NCBI GenBank assembly: GCA_002451555.1
Contig: DKCU01000114.1
Location: 5,238 to 37,653 of the forward strand
Origin: Candidatus Segatella albertsiae
GTDB lineage: Bacteria; Bacteroidota; Bacteroidia; Bacteroidales; Bacteroidaceae
Length of the DNA stretch: 32,416 nucleotides
Direction of reading: 5' to 3'
The notes below the pieces were generated by a model. The model worked only from the letters and a program-made list of their open reading frames with translations. It was not told the DNA's origin and made no database searches. Both the position numbers and the translations under genes were made by a program. Of the stretch, positions 1-7,620 are shown one piece after another (position 1 is the stretch's first letter; the number at the start of each line of letters is the position of its first letter).

Positions 1-122
1 AAAGCCGCTCTAATGGCGGCATACAAAGTCCTGCATCTTAAGTGAGAGAGCGGGACGATATAAAGAATGTAGAGAGAAAGAAATAAACTTTATATATTCA
101 TTTATTAAAACGAGAGAGATTT
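1..122 (+). other. 5' leader of the first SusC gene
   Basis: There is no gene in this stretch. It opens with a small hairpin (GCCGC and GCGGC arms at about 4-20). It then becomes purine-rich, with GAGAGA-type motifs at about 44, 72 and 112, the last one lying directly before the ATG at 123. I see no clear TTG/TAnnTTTG promoter, so the promoter is either degenerate or upstream of the window. Confidence 0.4.
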
Positions 123-3100
123 ATGGAAAAAAGACTCATGACAGCAGTCGCTGCCATTGCCGTTAGTACGAGCATGGCATTTGCGCAAAGTCAGATCTCC
201 GGTAAAGTCACTTCTTCTGATGATGGTGAGCCAGTTGTTGGCGCATCCATCAAGGTCGCTGGCACTAATACCGGTACTGTTACCGATATTGACGGTAACT
301 TCTCATTGAATGCTCCAGCTGGTGCCAAGTTGGAGATTTCTTACATTGGTATGACTCCAACAAGTGTTAAGGCTGGCAAAAACATGAAAATCGTTCTCGA
401 ACCAGACTCTAAGGTACTGGACGATGTCGTAGTTGTAGCTTATGGTACAGCTAAGAAGTCTGCTTATACAGGTTCTGCTTCCGAAATCAAGGCAGCCAAG
501 ATCGAGAATCGTCAGATTGCCAATGTTTCTTCTGCACTTATCGGTACCATGTCTGGTGTACAGACTCTTCAGAACTCAGGACAACCTGGTTCTGAGACCA
601 AGATTCGTATCCGTGGTATCAGCTCTATCAATGGTGTAACCGCACCTCTTTATGTCGTTGATGGCGTGCCATACGATGGCGACCTTTCTGCTATCAACTC
701 TCAGGATATTGCATCCATGACCGTATTGAAGGATGCTGTATCTACTTCCCTCTATGGTTCTCGTGGTTCCAATGGTGTTGTCATGATTACTACCAAGAAG
801 GGTCAGCAAGGACGTACTCAGATTACAGCCGATGCCAAGTGGGGTGCTGTGTCTCGTGAGGTCAAGAACTATGATGTCATCACAAATCCAGGTGAGTACT
901 ACGAGCAGTTGTACAAAGGCTATTACAATGGCTATCGCTACAACAGCGGCTTCTCTGCCACCAAGTCTTTCCAATTAGCTAACAACGATTTGAGCAAGAC
1001 GGGTTATCAGATTTACACCGTTCCTACAGGTCAGTATTTGATAGGTAAGAATGGCAAACTCAACCCTCAGGCTACCTTAGGATATTCTGATGGCGTAAAC
1101 TATTTTACTCCAGATAATTGGGAGGATGAGACTTTTAAGACCACTTTCCGCCAGGAGTACAACGTAGGCATCTCTGGTGCTTCGGATGTGTTCTCTTACT
1201 ATTCCTCATTCAGCTATTTGCAGGATGATGGTACCATCAAAGGCTCTGGCTTTGATCGTTTGACAGGTCGTACCAACGTAGAGTACAAGGCTAAGAAGTG
1301 GTTGACCATTGGCACCAACTTGGCTTTCACCCATACTGTCAGCAATAGTCCTTTGGAGCAAGACGACCAAAGTACTAACTCTTCTGGCAACGCTTTCTTC
1401 ATCGCCAACAACATTGCACCTGTATATCCTATGTATGTACGTGATGCCAATGGCAACATGATGTATGACAAGGCATCTGGCAACAAGATTTTTGACTATG
1501 GCGATGGCGAGAGCACAGGCTCTTCACGTAACTGGATGAGCATGTCCAACCCATTGGGCGACTTGATTTACAACAAGACAGAGTATAATATGGATATCTT
1601 TGAGGGCAACTGGTTCGCAAAGGCAGATCTTACCCATGGCTTTACCGCTACCGCTCGTTTGGGCTTGAACACGGACAACACCATCATTTATAACTATAGC
1701 AACTCTCTTTATGGACAGAGCAGCAGCTATGGTGGTGAGATCATGAATGAGCAGACACGTACCACAGCCTTGACCCATCAGTATCTCTTGAACTATCAGA
1801 ATGCTTTTGGCAAGCACAATGTCAGTGCTTTGGTTGGTTTCGAAGGCTATCGTCTAAAGGTTACCGATTTCTATGGCAATGGTCAGCAGTTGTATCGTAT
1901 GAACGACTATATGTTGGGTAACTCAACATCTAAGTTTACTGCTGGTGGTACCAAGAACGAATACCATACAGCTGGTTACTTCTTCTCTGGTTCCTACAAC
2001 TACGACGAGAAGTACTTCGTGAACATCGGTTATCGTCGTGATGGTACATCTGCATTTGCCAAGAACAATCGTTGGGGTAACTTCTTCAACTTCGGCTTGG
2101 GATGGAACATGAAGAAGGAAAGTTGGTTGCAAGACTTCGAGGCCTTGGATCAGTTGAAACTGAGAACCTCTTTCGGTCAGACTGGTAACGACAACCACAA
2201 CTACAACTTGGCTACTACAGCAGGTGACGACCCATACGCAGGTTGGTATGCATACCAAGACATCTTCAAGATGACGGGTACGGATGGCGTATTCTCTGAT
2301 GGTACATTAAAGAACAAGGGTAACGCCGACTTGAAGTGGGAGAAGACCAACGCCTTCGACTTCGGTGCAGACTACTCTTTCTTCAAGAGCCGTCTCTATG
2401 GTTCTTTGGATTTCTTCTTCCGTGCCACCAGCAACCTTCTTGACTTCAAGCAAGTAGCTCTTATCAACGGTTACTCTAAAATGCCTATCAACATGGGTAC
2501 CGTGCAGAACTATGGTATCGAGTTCGAAATCAACTACGACATCATCAAGAATAAGGATATGCAGTGGAGCGTCAACTTCAATGGTACTTGGACCAAGAAC
2601 CGCATCCACAAGTTGTCTTCTGATTATGAGAATGGTCAGTACATCAGTGGCAACCGTATCTATAAGGAAGGCGAGTCCATCTATAACTTCTACATGCCAA
2701 AGTATCTTGGTGTGAATGAGAATGGTGAGGCTCTCTACCTAGGTGTCAAGATGAACAAGGATCCAAAGACTGGCAAGGACACAACTCCAGTGTTGGATGA
2801 CAATGGCAACTATATCGAGGAGGCAACTACCGACTACGATAACGCTTATGAGTATAACCGCAAGGAGTCTGGCGACATTCTTCCTAAGGTATATGGTGGC
2901 TTGGGTACGACCTTCGCATGGAAGGGCTTTGACTTTGCGCTCCAGACAAGTTTCCAATTGGGTGGTCGAGTTTATGACCAAGGTTATTCAGACTTGATGA
3001 CTACAGGTGGTACAAGTTTCTCTGCTGGTCATAATTTCCACAAGGATGTCTTGAAGGCATGGTCTGAGGACAACACATCAAGCAACATTCCACGTGTAGA

Positions 3101-3374
3101 TTTCACAGATAAGTACGCTACAAGTTACTCAGATCGTTTCTATACAAGTTCTGATTACTTCTCTATAGATAACATCACTTTAGGCTACACCTTGCCTAAG
3201 TCAGTGCTTTCTCACATCGGAATCCAGGGATTGCGTGTCTATGGTTCCATCGAGAATGTGGCATTGTTCTCGGCACGCAAGGGCATGGACCCACGTATGA
3301 GTCTGACAGCCGTATCTGGCAGTTGGTACACAGCACGTAGAACCATCTCTGGTGGTATCAAGTTAACATTCTAA
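123..3374 (+). CDS. SusC-like TonB-dependent outer-membrane transporter
   Basis: This is a TonB-dependent porin that would pull glycan fragments across the outer membrane together with its SusD lid. The 1083-residue length is normal for SusC. Residues 1-21 form a signal peptide ending AFA-Q. A carboxypeptidase-regulatory-like domain follows (about 25-95, with the usual DIDGNFSL segment). Next is a VVVVAYG box near 105 and a plug domain ending in the SusC signature SRGSNGVVMITTKKG near 215-230. The rest is an aromatic-rich beta barrel ending in a strand with terminal F. SusD follows 33 bp downstream in the same operon. The substrate cannot be read from the sequence. Xylan is plausible because of the neighbouring xylan locus, and Prevotella xylan loci often carry two SusC/SusD pairs, but that assignment is inference. 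Confidence 0.95.
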   Translation: MEKRLMTAVAAIAVSTSMAFAQSQISGKVTSSDDGEPVVGASIKVAGTNTGTVTDIDGNFSLNAPAGAKLEISYIGMTPTSVKAGKNMKIVLEPDSKVLDDVVVVAYGTAKKSAYTGSASEIKAAKIENRQIANVSSALIGTMSGVQTLQNSGQPGSETKIRIRGISSINGVTAPLYVVDGVPYDGDLSAINSQDIASMTVLKDAVSTSLYGSRGSNGVVMITTKKGQQGRTQITADAKWGAVSREVKNYDVITNPGEYYEQLYKGYYNGYRYNSGFSATKSFQLANNDLSKTGYQIYTVPTGQYLIGKNGKLNPQATLGYSDGVNYFTPDNWEDETFKTTFRQEYNVGISGASDVFSYYSSFSYLQDDGTIKGSGFDRLTGRTNVEYKAKKWLTIGTNLAFTHTVSNSPLEQDDQSTNSSGNAFFIANNIAPVYPMYVRDANGNMMYDKASGNKIFDYGDGESTGSSRNWMSMSNPLGDLIYNKTEYNMDIFEGNWFAKADLTHGFTATARLGLNTDNTIIYNYSNSLYGQSSSYGGEIMNEQTRTTALTHQYLLNYQNAFGKHNVSALVGFEGYRLKVTDFYGNGQQLYRMNDYMLGNSTSKFTAGGTKNEYHTAGYFFSGSYNYDEKYFVNIGYRRDGTSAFAKNNRWGNFFNFGLGWNMKKESWLQDFEALDQLKLRTSFGQTGNDNHNYNLATTAGDDPYAGWYAYQDIFKMTGTDGVFSDGTLKNKGNADLKWEKTNAFDFGADYSFFKSRLYGSLDFFFRATSNLLDFKQVALINGYSKMPINMGTVQNYGIEFEINYDIIKNKDMQWSVNFNGTWTKNRIHKLSSDYENGQYISGNRIYKEGESIYNFYMPKYLGVNENGEALYLGVKMNKDPKTGKDTTPVLDDNGNYIEEATTDYDNAYEYNRKESGDILPKVYGGLGTTFAWKGFDFALQTSFQLGGRVYDQGYSDLMTTGGTSFSAGHNFHKDVLKAWSEDNTSSNIPRVDFTDKYATSYSDRFYTSSDYFSIDNITLGYTLPKSVLSHIGIQGLRVYGSIENVALFSARKGMDPRMSLTAVSGSWYTARRTISGGIKLTF

Positions 3375-3407
3375 TGTGAATCAAGAACTTATCAAAAATA
3401 GACTTTT

Positions 3408-4997
3408 ATGAAAATTTCAAAATATTTCATGATGGCTTCGGCTTCTTTGCTCTTGGCTTCTTGCCTTGACACGGAGCCATCGGGTAACTTGGTTACCACA
3501 GACGAGAAGGAGGAAACAGTAGAGAAAAACCCTAGCCGTCTTGAAGCGAGCGTCAACGCTGTTACTACGGACTTTAGTGTGATGGGTAATGTGCGTGGCG
3601 AGGATGTACACAGTGACATCGGCTATCCTAGCATCATGCTCCTCTTGGATTCAAGAGGTATTGATATGGTGGAGGAAAATACGGGTTACAACTGGTTTGG
3701 CTATGCCTTGACATACGATAACATCGACTATACCTATGGCGACAACCGTATGATTTGGTGTACATTGTATAACCAGATTTATGCTGCCAACAATGTTGTC
3801 GCAACAGTCGGCATGGAGCCAACAGAGGCTTCATCACAAGGTTATTTGGCTCAAGCTTTGGCCATTCGTGCTTTCGATTACTTCCAGTTGGTGCAATGCT
3901 ACCAGCAGACTTACGCCAACGTTGATCCTAACACTGCACTCGGTGTGCCTATCATTACCGAGGAAAACAAGGATGCGGTTGCCAAGGATGGTGGATGTCC
4001 ACGTGCTACAGTGGCTAAGACTTATGAGCAAATCCTTTCAGACTTGAACACAGCTATTGACCTCTTGGAAAAAAGCCACTATAAGCGTGCCGACAAGCGT
4101 TATGTAGATCTCTATACCGCTCGTGCCATCCGTGCAAGAGTGTATCTTGTAATGCATGAGTATGAGAAGGCTTTGGCTGACGCTAACTTCGTGATTGAGA
4201 ACAGCGGTGCGAAACCTCTCTCTATAGCTGAGGCTAGCAAGCCTGGTTTCGAGGATATCACAGCCAACAACTGGTTGTGGGGTATCAAGATTAGCGAGAC
4301 CGACCGTGTTGTAACATCTGGTATCTGTAACTTCCCTTCACACATGGGCTCTTTGAACTATGGTTATGCAACCGTTGGTGCTTGGAAGCGCGTCAATAAG
4401 AAACTGTATGAGACCAACATCAATCCTACCGATGCTCGTAAGGGTTGGTTCTTGGACGAAAATGGTATCTCAAAGAACTTGACGGAAGCACAGCAGGCAT
4501 ACGTTACAGGCAAGAAGGCTCCTGCTTACACTCAGGTGAAGTTCGCTCCTTACAAGGGTGTGGTTGGTACATCTACCAATGCTTCTGATATTCCATTGCT
4601 TCGTGTCGAGGAAATGTACATGATCAAGGCTGAGTGCGAGGCTCAGACTGATCCTGCAAAGGGTGCTGCAACCTTGCAAGCATTCGTCCGGGAGTACCGT
4701 GATCCTTCCTACTCTTTGAGAGCGACAACTACTGATGGTGTGGTGAACGCCACATTGATTCAGCGTCGAATCGAGTTCTATGGTGAGGGTATCACATGGT
4801 TCGATTTCATCCGCTTGAACAAGGACTTCGACCGTCGTGGTGCTGGTTATGATGCTTCTGAGGTCTATAACATCCCTGCCAAGGATGATTGCTTGATCTG
4901 GCGTATTCCTAAGAATGAGATGCAGCACAACAAGTTTATCACAGACGAGCAGAACAACCCTGTGGGCAAGCACCCAACAGCAGTTGCTGATGAATAA
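3408..4997 (+). CDS. SusD/RagB-like outer-membrane lipoprotein
   Basis: This is the surface glycan-binding partner that caps the SusC barrel. The 529-residue protein has a lipoprotein signal with lipobox LLAS-C and lipidated Cys19. The helical TPR-like core is typical of SusD, for example ALAIRAFDYFQLVQCYQ near 145 and the YTARAIRARVYLVMHEYEKAL region near 235. The C-terminal part contains the common RRIEFYGEGITWFDFIRLNK segment near 455-475. It starts 33 bp after SusC and ends 28 bp before the next lipoprotein, so one operon is likely. Its N-terminus shares the KYFMM stretch, and the underlying DNA, with the lipoprotein downstream. The ligand is unknown. Confidence 0.95.
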   Translation: MKISKYFMMASASLLLASCLDTEPSGNLVTTDEKEETVEKNPSRLEASVNAVTTDFSVMGNVRGEDVHSDIGYPSIMLLLDSRGIDMVEENTGYNWFGYALTYDNIDYTYGDNRMIWCTLYNQIYAANNVVATVGMEPTEASSQGYLAQALAIRAFDYFQLVQCYQQTYANVDPNTALGVPIITEENKDAVAKDGGCPRATVAKTYEQILSDLNTAIDLLEKSHYKRADKRYVDLYTARAIRARVYLVMHEYEKALADANFVIENSGAKPLSIAEASKPGFEDITANNWLWGIKISETDRVVTSGICNFPSHMGSLNYGYATVGAWKRVNKKLYETNINPTDARKGWFLDENGISKNLTEAQQAYVTGKKAPAYTQVKFAPYKGVVGTSTNASDIPLLRVEEMYMIKAECEAQTDPAKGAATLQAFVREYRDPSYSLRATTTDGVVNATLIQRRIEFYGEGITWFDFIRLNKDFDRRGAGYDASEVYNIPAKDDCLIWRIPKNEMQHNKFITDEQNNPVGKHPTAVADE

Positions 4998-5025
4998 AGT
5001 TTCATAGAATAATAAAAAGACAATT

Positions 5026-5943
5026 ATGAATAAGATATTTAAATATTTCATGATGGTTGTCGTTGCCATCGCAGGCTTGTCATTCGCTTCTTGCTCTGAC
5101 GATGATGACAACTACAATGTCGGTGAGTTTTCGGATGGTGCATACTTGTACTCATCATTCTCTTCCAAGACATTCAAGCCAGAAGATACTCAGACGTTCT
5201 CTATTACTTTGGGGCGTACCAATGCTTCTGAGGATGCAACTTACGAATTGAAGTGTGACAATGAGAACTTCACCGCTCCTACCCAGGTGACATTCAAGGC
5301 TGGTCAGAAAGACGTTGAGGTTCCTGTTACTTGCGATTTGGAGTTGGGTCAGTCGGAAGATGTGATGTTCACTATCCCTACAGATAAGTCTTCTGTATAT
5401 GGTGACGATACCCTTTCACTTACCATTATGCGTGACTATACTTGGGAAAAAGTGGGAGAGGCTAACTTTACAGATGGTGTATTCTTCGGATTAGAAGCTG
5501 TTGTTGATGTAATGAAAGCTAAAGAAGGTACCAATCTTTATAAATTTGCTTGTCCTTTAACTACCGCATTTAAGCAGGCTGGTGAGGAAAAACTTCCTGG
5601 TGAAGCAGATATTCAGTTTACTATGGATGAGCAAGGTAATGTTTCAATGGCAGATGGTATCTATGACGTAGAGACGGGTACTAATTTTTGTGCTGACGAT
5701 GACGCAAGTCTCTATCAGTTCTATTATGTGACCAAAGGCAATCTTGCTTCATATTGTAGCTTTACTAATGAGAATGGTACATTTACATTTGTTCCTCTCT
5801 TATTAGCGGATGGAGCAAATCTTTATCCATGTAATGGCTGGACTTTCGTATGGACTAAAGGTTACCCAATCAAGAATTCTGAGGAAGGCGAAGGTAGTCA
5901 AGAAGGTGGTGACAATCAAGGAGGCGAAGAAGCAGGTGAGTAA
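5026..5943 (+). CDS. Surface-exposed lipoprotein of the SusC/SusD operon, unknown ligand
   Basis: The 305-residue protein has a lipoprotein signal with Cys23 followed by SDDDD, which matches the Bacteroidota lipoprotein export signal for surface display. Its place right after SusC and SusD suggests a SusE/SusF-type glycan-binding accessory protein, but I do not recognise a domain. Residues about 50-135 look like a beta-sandwich (ITLGRT...VTFKAGQ...VPVTCDLE). Residues 140-285 form a separate segment of beta and aromatic character. The last 20 residues are a low-complexity acidic tail rich in E, G and Q. The DNA from about 5455 onward is visibly more AT-rich in its codon choices than the first half, which may indicate a recombined C-terminal module. 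No catalytic motif is seen. Confidence 0.8.
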   Translation: MNKIFKYFMMVVVAIAGLSFASCSDDDDNYNVGEFSDGAYLYSSFSSKTFKPEDTQTFSITLGRTNASEDATYELKCDNENFTAPTQVTFKAGQKDVEVPVTCDLELGQSEDVMFTIPTDKSSVYGDDTLSLTIMRDYTWEKVGEANFTDGVFFGLEAVVDVMKAKEGTNLYKFACPLTTAFKQAGEEKLPGEADIQFTMDEQGNVSMADGIYDVETGTNFCADDDASLYQFYYVTKGNLASYCSFTNENGTFTFVPLLLADGANLYPCNGWTFVWTKGYPIKNSEEGEGSQEGGDNQGGEEAGE

Positions 5944-5980
5944 CCCTTCTTGATTCATATAAATTAAATATAAGGTAAAG

Positions 5981-6022
5981 CGGTGTGATAAATCTTTTCG
6001 GAAAGATTTGTCGCACCGTTTT
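5981..6022 (+). terminator. Rho-independent terminator of the SusC/SusD/lipoprotein operon
   Basis: A near-perfect hairpin has its left arm at 5981-5997 and its right arm at 6002-6018, joined by a TCGG tetraloop. The two differences between the arms are G-U compatible. A short T run follows. It lies 37 bp after the lipoprotein stop codon. Confidence 0.85.
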
Positions 6023-6113
6023 CCAATCTTATTATAGGATTTCATGGGGGTGACAAAATCGGTTGTGGATGCAGCTATAGCAGGAAAGACAGAACTTTAT
6101 GCTAATTTTTCTT

Positions 6114-6776
6114 TTAATCCCAGTTTAAAATTATTCGTATTTCCTGACAAACGTGGCAGAACCTATCGAATTGAGAAAGCCAAACAGGAACGTCCTTATT
6201 CATCCATCTCATAACATTCAGCATTTCATCATGAATCAATTCCACTTCCTTCAGATTCCAACAAATAGCCTCATTATGGTCTATTCTATTTCGCAAGCGA
6301 CGGAACTTATTTAAGGAACTTGCTACGACCTTTCTCTGCCGATTAGCTTTCTTCACAAAAGGGAAAGCTCGCCTTAAATCTTTCCAAAGTATGCGCTCAT
6401 AATTTCTGTTGAAAAGGGATGTCCAAAAGCCCCATGTCAATTCTGCCGTAATCTTTGCAGCAGTAATTTCCTCTCCTCTGCTTGCTATTTGTCTTTTAGC
6501 AGTGCTTATATACTTGTTCAGTTCCATCAGATCTGGAATCGTCGAAAAAACAACATACCAATCCTCCCGATTAGCAAAAGTTTTCAGTTCGCGAGCTACA
6601 GAGTTTCGCAATTCAACCTCAAAAACAGAAAGACAAGGATACATCGCCTCTGAAAGCATAATATTGCATTGGTAATGCTTAGCAGCTCTACCTTCATCCT
6701 CGGGATAGAGTGAAAAATATTTACTCATTCTATCTGCCGAGAAAACTTTTTCGAAAAAATCTTTGGTATATTCCAT
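6114..6776 (-). CDS. Abi_2-family (AbiD/AbiF-like) HEPN protein, putative abortive infection
   Basis: The 220-residue protein starts at MEYTKDFF. An open frame continues 74 codons upstream, but it runs through the structured element and the promoter, so this ATG is preferred. Family-typical features are the LSEAMYPCLSVFEVELRNSV segment (about 50-70), TAELTWGFWTSLF near 120-135 and RRLRNRIDHNEAICW near 165-185. The last contains RNRIDH, an R-x4-H motif characteristic of HEPN ribonuclease domains. Abi_2 proteins are known from phage-defence systems in which infected cells stop growing. Here it is a single gene between two convergent glycan operons. A minus-strand promoter at 6867-6897 would give a leader of about 85 nt fully antisense to the small RNA candidate at 6798-6863. 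RNase activity and the phage link are inferred from the family. Confidence 0.82.
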   Translation of the reverse strand: MEYTKDFFEKVFSADRMSKYFSLYPEDEGRAAKHYQCNIMLSEAMYPCLSVFEVELRNSVARELKTFANREDWYVVFSTIPDLMELNKYISTAKRQIASRGEEITAAKITAELTWGFWTSLFNRNYERILWKDLRRAFPFVKKANRQRKVVASSLNKFRRLRNRIDHNEAICWNLKEVELIHDEMLNVMRWMNKDVPVWLSQFDRFCHVCQEIRIILNWD

Positions 6777-6793
6777 TTTTTGTATTATCTTTG
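6763..6793 (+). promoter_or_regulatory. Promoter for the small RNA candidate, inside the abi 5' coding end
   Basis: A plus-strand match to the Bacteroidota sigma-70 type promoter has TTG at 6763-6765, a 20-nt spacer and TATCTTTG at 6786-6793. The upstream element lies within the first codons of the abi gene on the opposite strand. Predicted transcription starts near 6798. Confidence 0.6.
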
Positions 6794-6797
6794 CAGC

Positions 6798-6863
6798 GCA
6801 GTCCCGGTAAGGCCCTCTCCCAGATGATTCGATGCTGGTGATGACCCCGGGTTTTTGCTTTTT
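6798..6863 (+). ncRNA. Candidate small structured RNA antisense to the abi leader
   Basis: This GC-rich block of about 60 nt stands out from the AT-rich flanks. It has a perfect promoter match just upstream. An outer stem pairs CCCGG (6803-6807) with CCGGG (6847-6851), an inner stem CCAG with CUGG (6820-6838 region), and a T run follows directly (6852-6856, with more T at 6859-6863), as in an intrinsic terminator. No reading frame explains it. It lies between the abi ATG and the abi promoter, on the opposite strand. Abi_2/AbiF genes have been reported next to structured RNAs (the abiF RNA motif), so this may be a member or an analogue. An alternative is that the block is simply a structured abi 5' UTR read on the minus strand, where GGUC/GGCC pairing also works. 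Confidence 0.55.
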
Positions 6864-6866
6864 GTG

Positions 6867-6897
6867 CAAAAGTACAAATATTTTCTTAATGCTACAA
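6867..6897 (-). promoter_or_regulatory. Promoter of the abi gene
   Basis: On the minus strand, TTG (6895-6897) is followed by a 20-nt spacer and TACTTTTG (6867-6874). Transcription would start near 6861 and cross the whole small RNA candidate before reaching the abi start codon at 6776. Confidence 0.6.
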
Positions 6898-6955
6898 GAT
6901 ACTAAGGGCTTTTCTTTAGATCTTGTCCCCTTCTCAAACATTTCCTTAGGATTTC

Positions 6956-6986
6956 TTGCTCCTTCCAAAAGAAAAGCGTAACTTTG
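6956..6986 (+). promoter_or_regulatory. Promoter of the 47-residue ORF
   Basis: TTG at 6956-6958, a 20-nt spacer and TAACTTTG at 6979-6986 match the Bacteroidota promoter. It is 39 bp upstream of an ATG preceded by AAGGAGG. Confidence 0.7.
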
Positions 6987-7025
6987 CACTCGAAACAAGT
7001 CGAACCTTTAAAATAAGGAGGTAAT

Positions 7026-7169
7026 ATGGATTTATTTGATGGCAAAAGACAAGAAAGATTAGAAGCCGCAGCAAAAGCTGCTACTGCAAGCAAAGAAGCA
7101 GCTATAGCATTTTTGATAAGGGCTGGAATCATGACATCTAATGGTGAACTTGCACCGCATTTAAGATAG
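7026..7169 (+). CDS. Small protein of 47 residues, antitoxin-like position
   Basis: A short gene that is easy to miss. The ATG at 7026 has an ideal Shine-Dalgarno (AAGGAGG at 7015-7021) and a full promoter at 6956-6986. The product starts MDLFDGKRQERLEAAAKAA, continues as a charged alanine-rich amphipathic helix, and ends with AFLIRAGIMTSNGELAPHLR. From memory, small Bacteroidota proteins with a similar FL-x-RAGI-x-T-x-x-G-x-L ending often precede a larger gene beginning with a SLYSRR-NLV motif. The next frame here starts exactly that way but is broken. A two-gene module whose second member has decayed therefore fits, but the function is unknown and the pairing needs a search. Confidence 0.65.
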   Translation: MDLFDGKRQERLEAAAKAATASKEAAIAFLIRAGIMTSNGELAPHLR

Positions 7170-7173
7170 GATT

Positions 7174-7275
7174 ATGGAAGAGTCTTTATATTCAAGACGC
7201 TCCAATCTTGTGCTCTAAAGCATCAAGGGCTATTTCTTGCCAAGAGGTATCAACCAAGATTATCCGAATCCATAA
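7174..7275 (+). pseudogene. Decayed partner gene: N- and C-terminal stubs joined by a deletion
   Basis: The ATG at 7174 is 4 bp after the 47-residue ORF and encodes MEESLYSRRSNLVL before a stop at 7216-7218. The same frame continues after that stop as SIKGYFLPRGINQDYPNP and stops again at 7273-7275. The first piece resembles the start, and the second the end, of a Bacteroidota protein I recall in this position (SLYSRR-NLV...; KGYFLPR...), which would normally have over 100 residues between them. I read this as an internal deletion. The family assignment is from memory and uncertain; the tiny tandem stubs in one frame are seen directly. Confidence 0.4.
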
Positions 7276-7420
7276 TGCGCATAAAAAAGGTATATCCAAC
7301 AGTGCTGTCCCAATATCATCGGGCAGCGCAAGTGGGTACACATTTTTTATATATAGTAACTGTTACTTGCTTATGGTAGAAGAAACATAGTTCTTCTATT
7401 GATTTTTCACAAAAGTTTCT
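7276..7420. other. Non-coding or decayed stretch in the island
   Basis: No recognisable gene. A minus-strand frame of about 55 codons without a good start (from about 7356 down to 7194) and a 60-codon plus-strand frame cross it, but neither has a ribosome binding site or a product I recognise. AT-rich tracts such as TTTTTTATATATAG occur near 7340. Confidence 0.3.
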
Positions 7421-7530
7421 TTACTCCTCTATACTAAGCTGAGTACCAGCAGCAACTTGCTCTGGGGTGAGACCTAATGCAAGGGATCGTTTTGGCATTT
7501 TCGATTTTCTCTTTGTTCTTACCTGAAGGG
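7421..7530 (-). pseudogene. C-terminal remnant of an Rpn/PD-(D/E)XK-type nuclease gene
   Basis: On the minus strand, codons ending at the stop 7421-7423 give SLALGLTPEQVAAGTQLSIEE. This closely resembles the helix tail common at the C-terminus of Bacteroidota Rpn-family PD-(D/E)XK nuclease/transposase proteins (GLTPEQVA...LSIEEI). In another frame directly upstream (about 7495-7525) one reads KNKEKIENAK, which would naturally precede that tail, so a frameshift is likely. No catalytic part of the protein is present. The family call is from recollection of the tail motif. Confidence 0.45.
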
Positions 7531-7550
7531 TAGATGAAGGGATACAAAAC

Positions 7551-7609
7551 ACCCTTCACCTTCCGCACTCCCAGTGTTTATGGGCGTTCCGTGCGGATTG
7601 GTGAAGGGT
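7551..7609 (-). terminator. Large hairpin downstream of the xylan operon
   Basis: The left arm, 7551-7568, matches the complement of the right arm, 7591-7609 (ACCCTTCACCAATCCGCAC), with one short internal difference. The loop contains a smaller CCCA/TGGG stem. It begins 12 bp after the stop codon of the GH10 lipoprotein gene and is followed on the minus strand by TTTTG, so it can end transcription of the SusC-to-xylanase operon. Its length and symmetry also resemble a dispersed palindromic repeat. Confidence 0.6.
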
Positions 7610-7620
7610 GAAGGGTATTT

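Noticed and set aside
6044..6214. Plus-strand frame of 56 codons starting MGVTKSVVDAA
   Set aside because: Half of it is antisense to the end of the abi gene. It lies just past a strong terminator and lacks a promoter and Shine-Dalgarno, so it may be a chance frame.
6798..6863. tRNA gene
   Set aside because: GC-rich and with a T run at the end, but too short, without an acceptor stem/CCA, an anticodon arm or a standard T-loop arrangement.
6777..6998. Longer abi frame starting at 6998
   Set aside because: The extension reads through the abi promoter and the structured RNA block, and resembles no part of the Abi_2 family.
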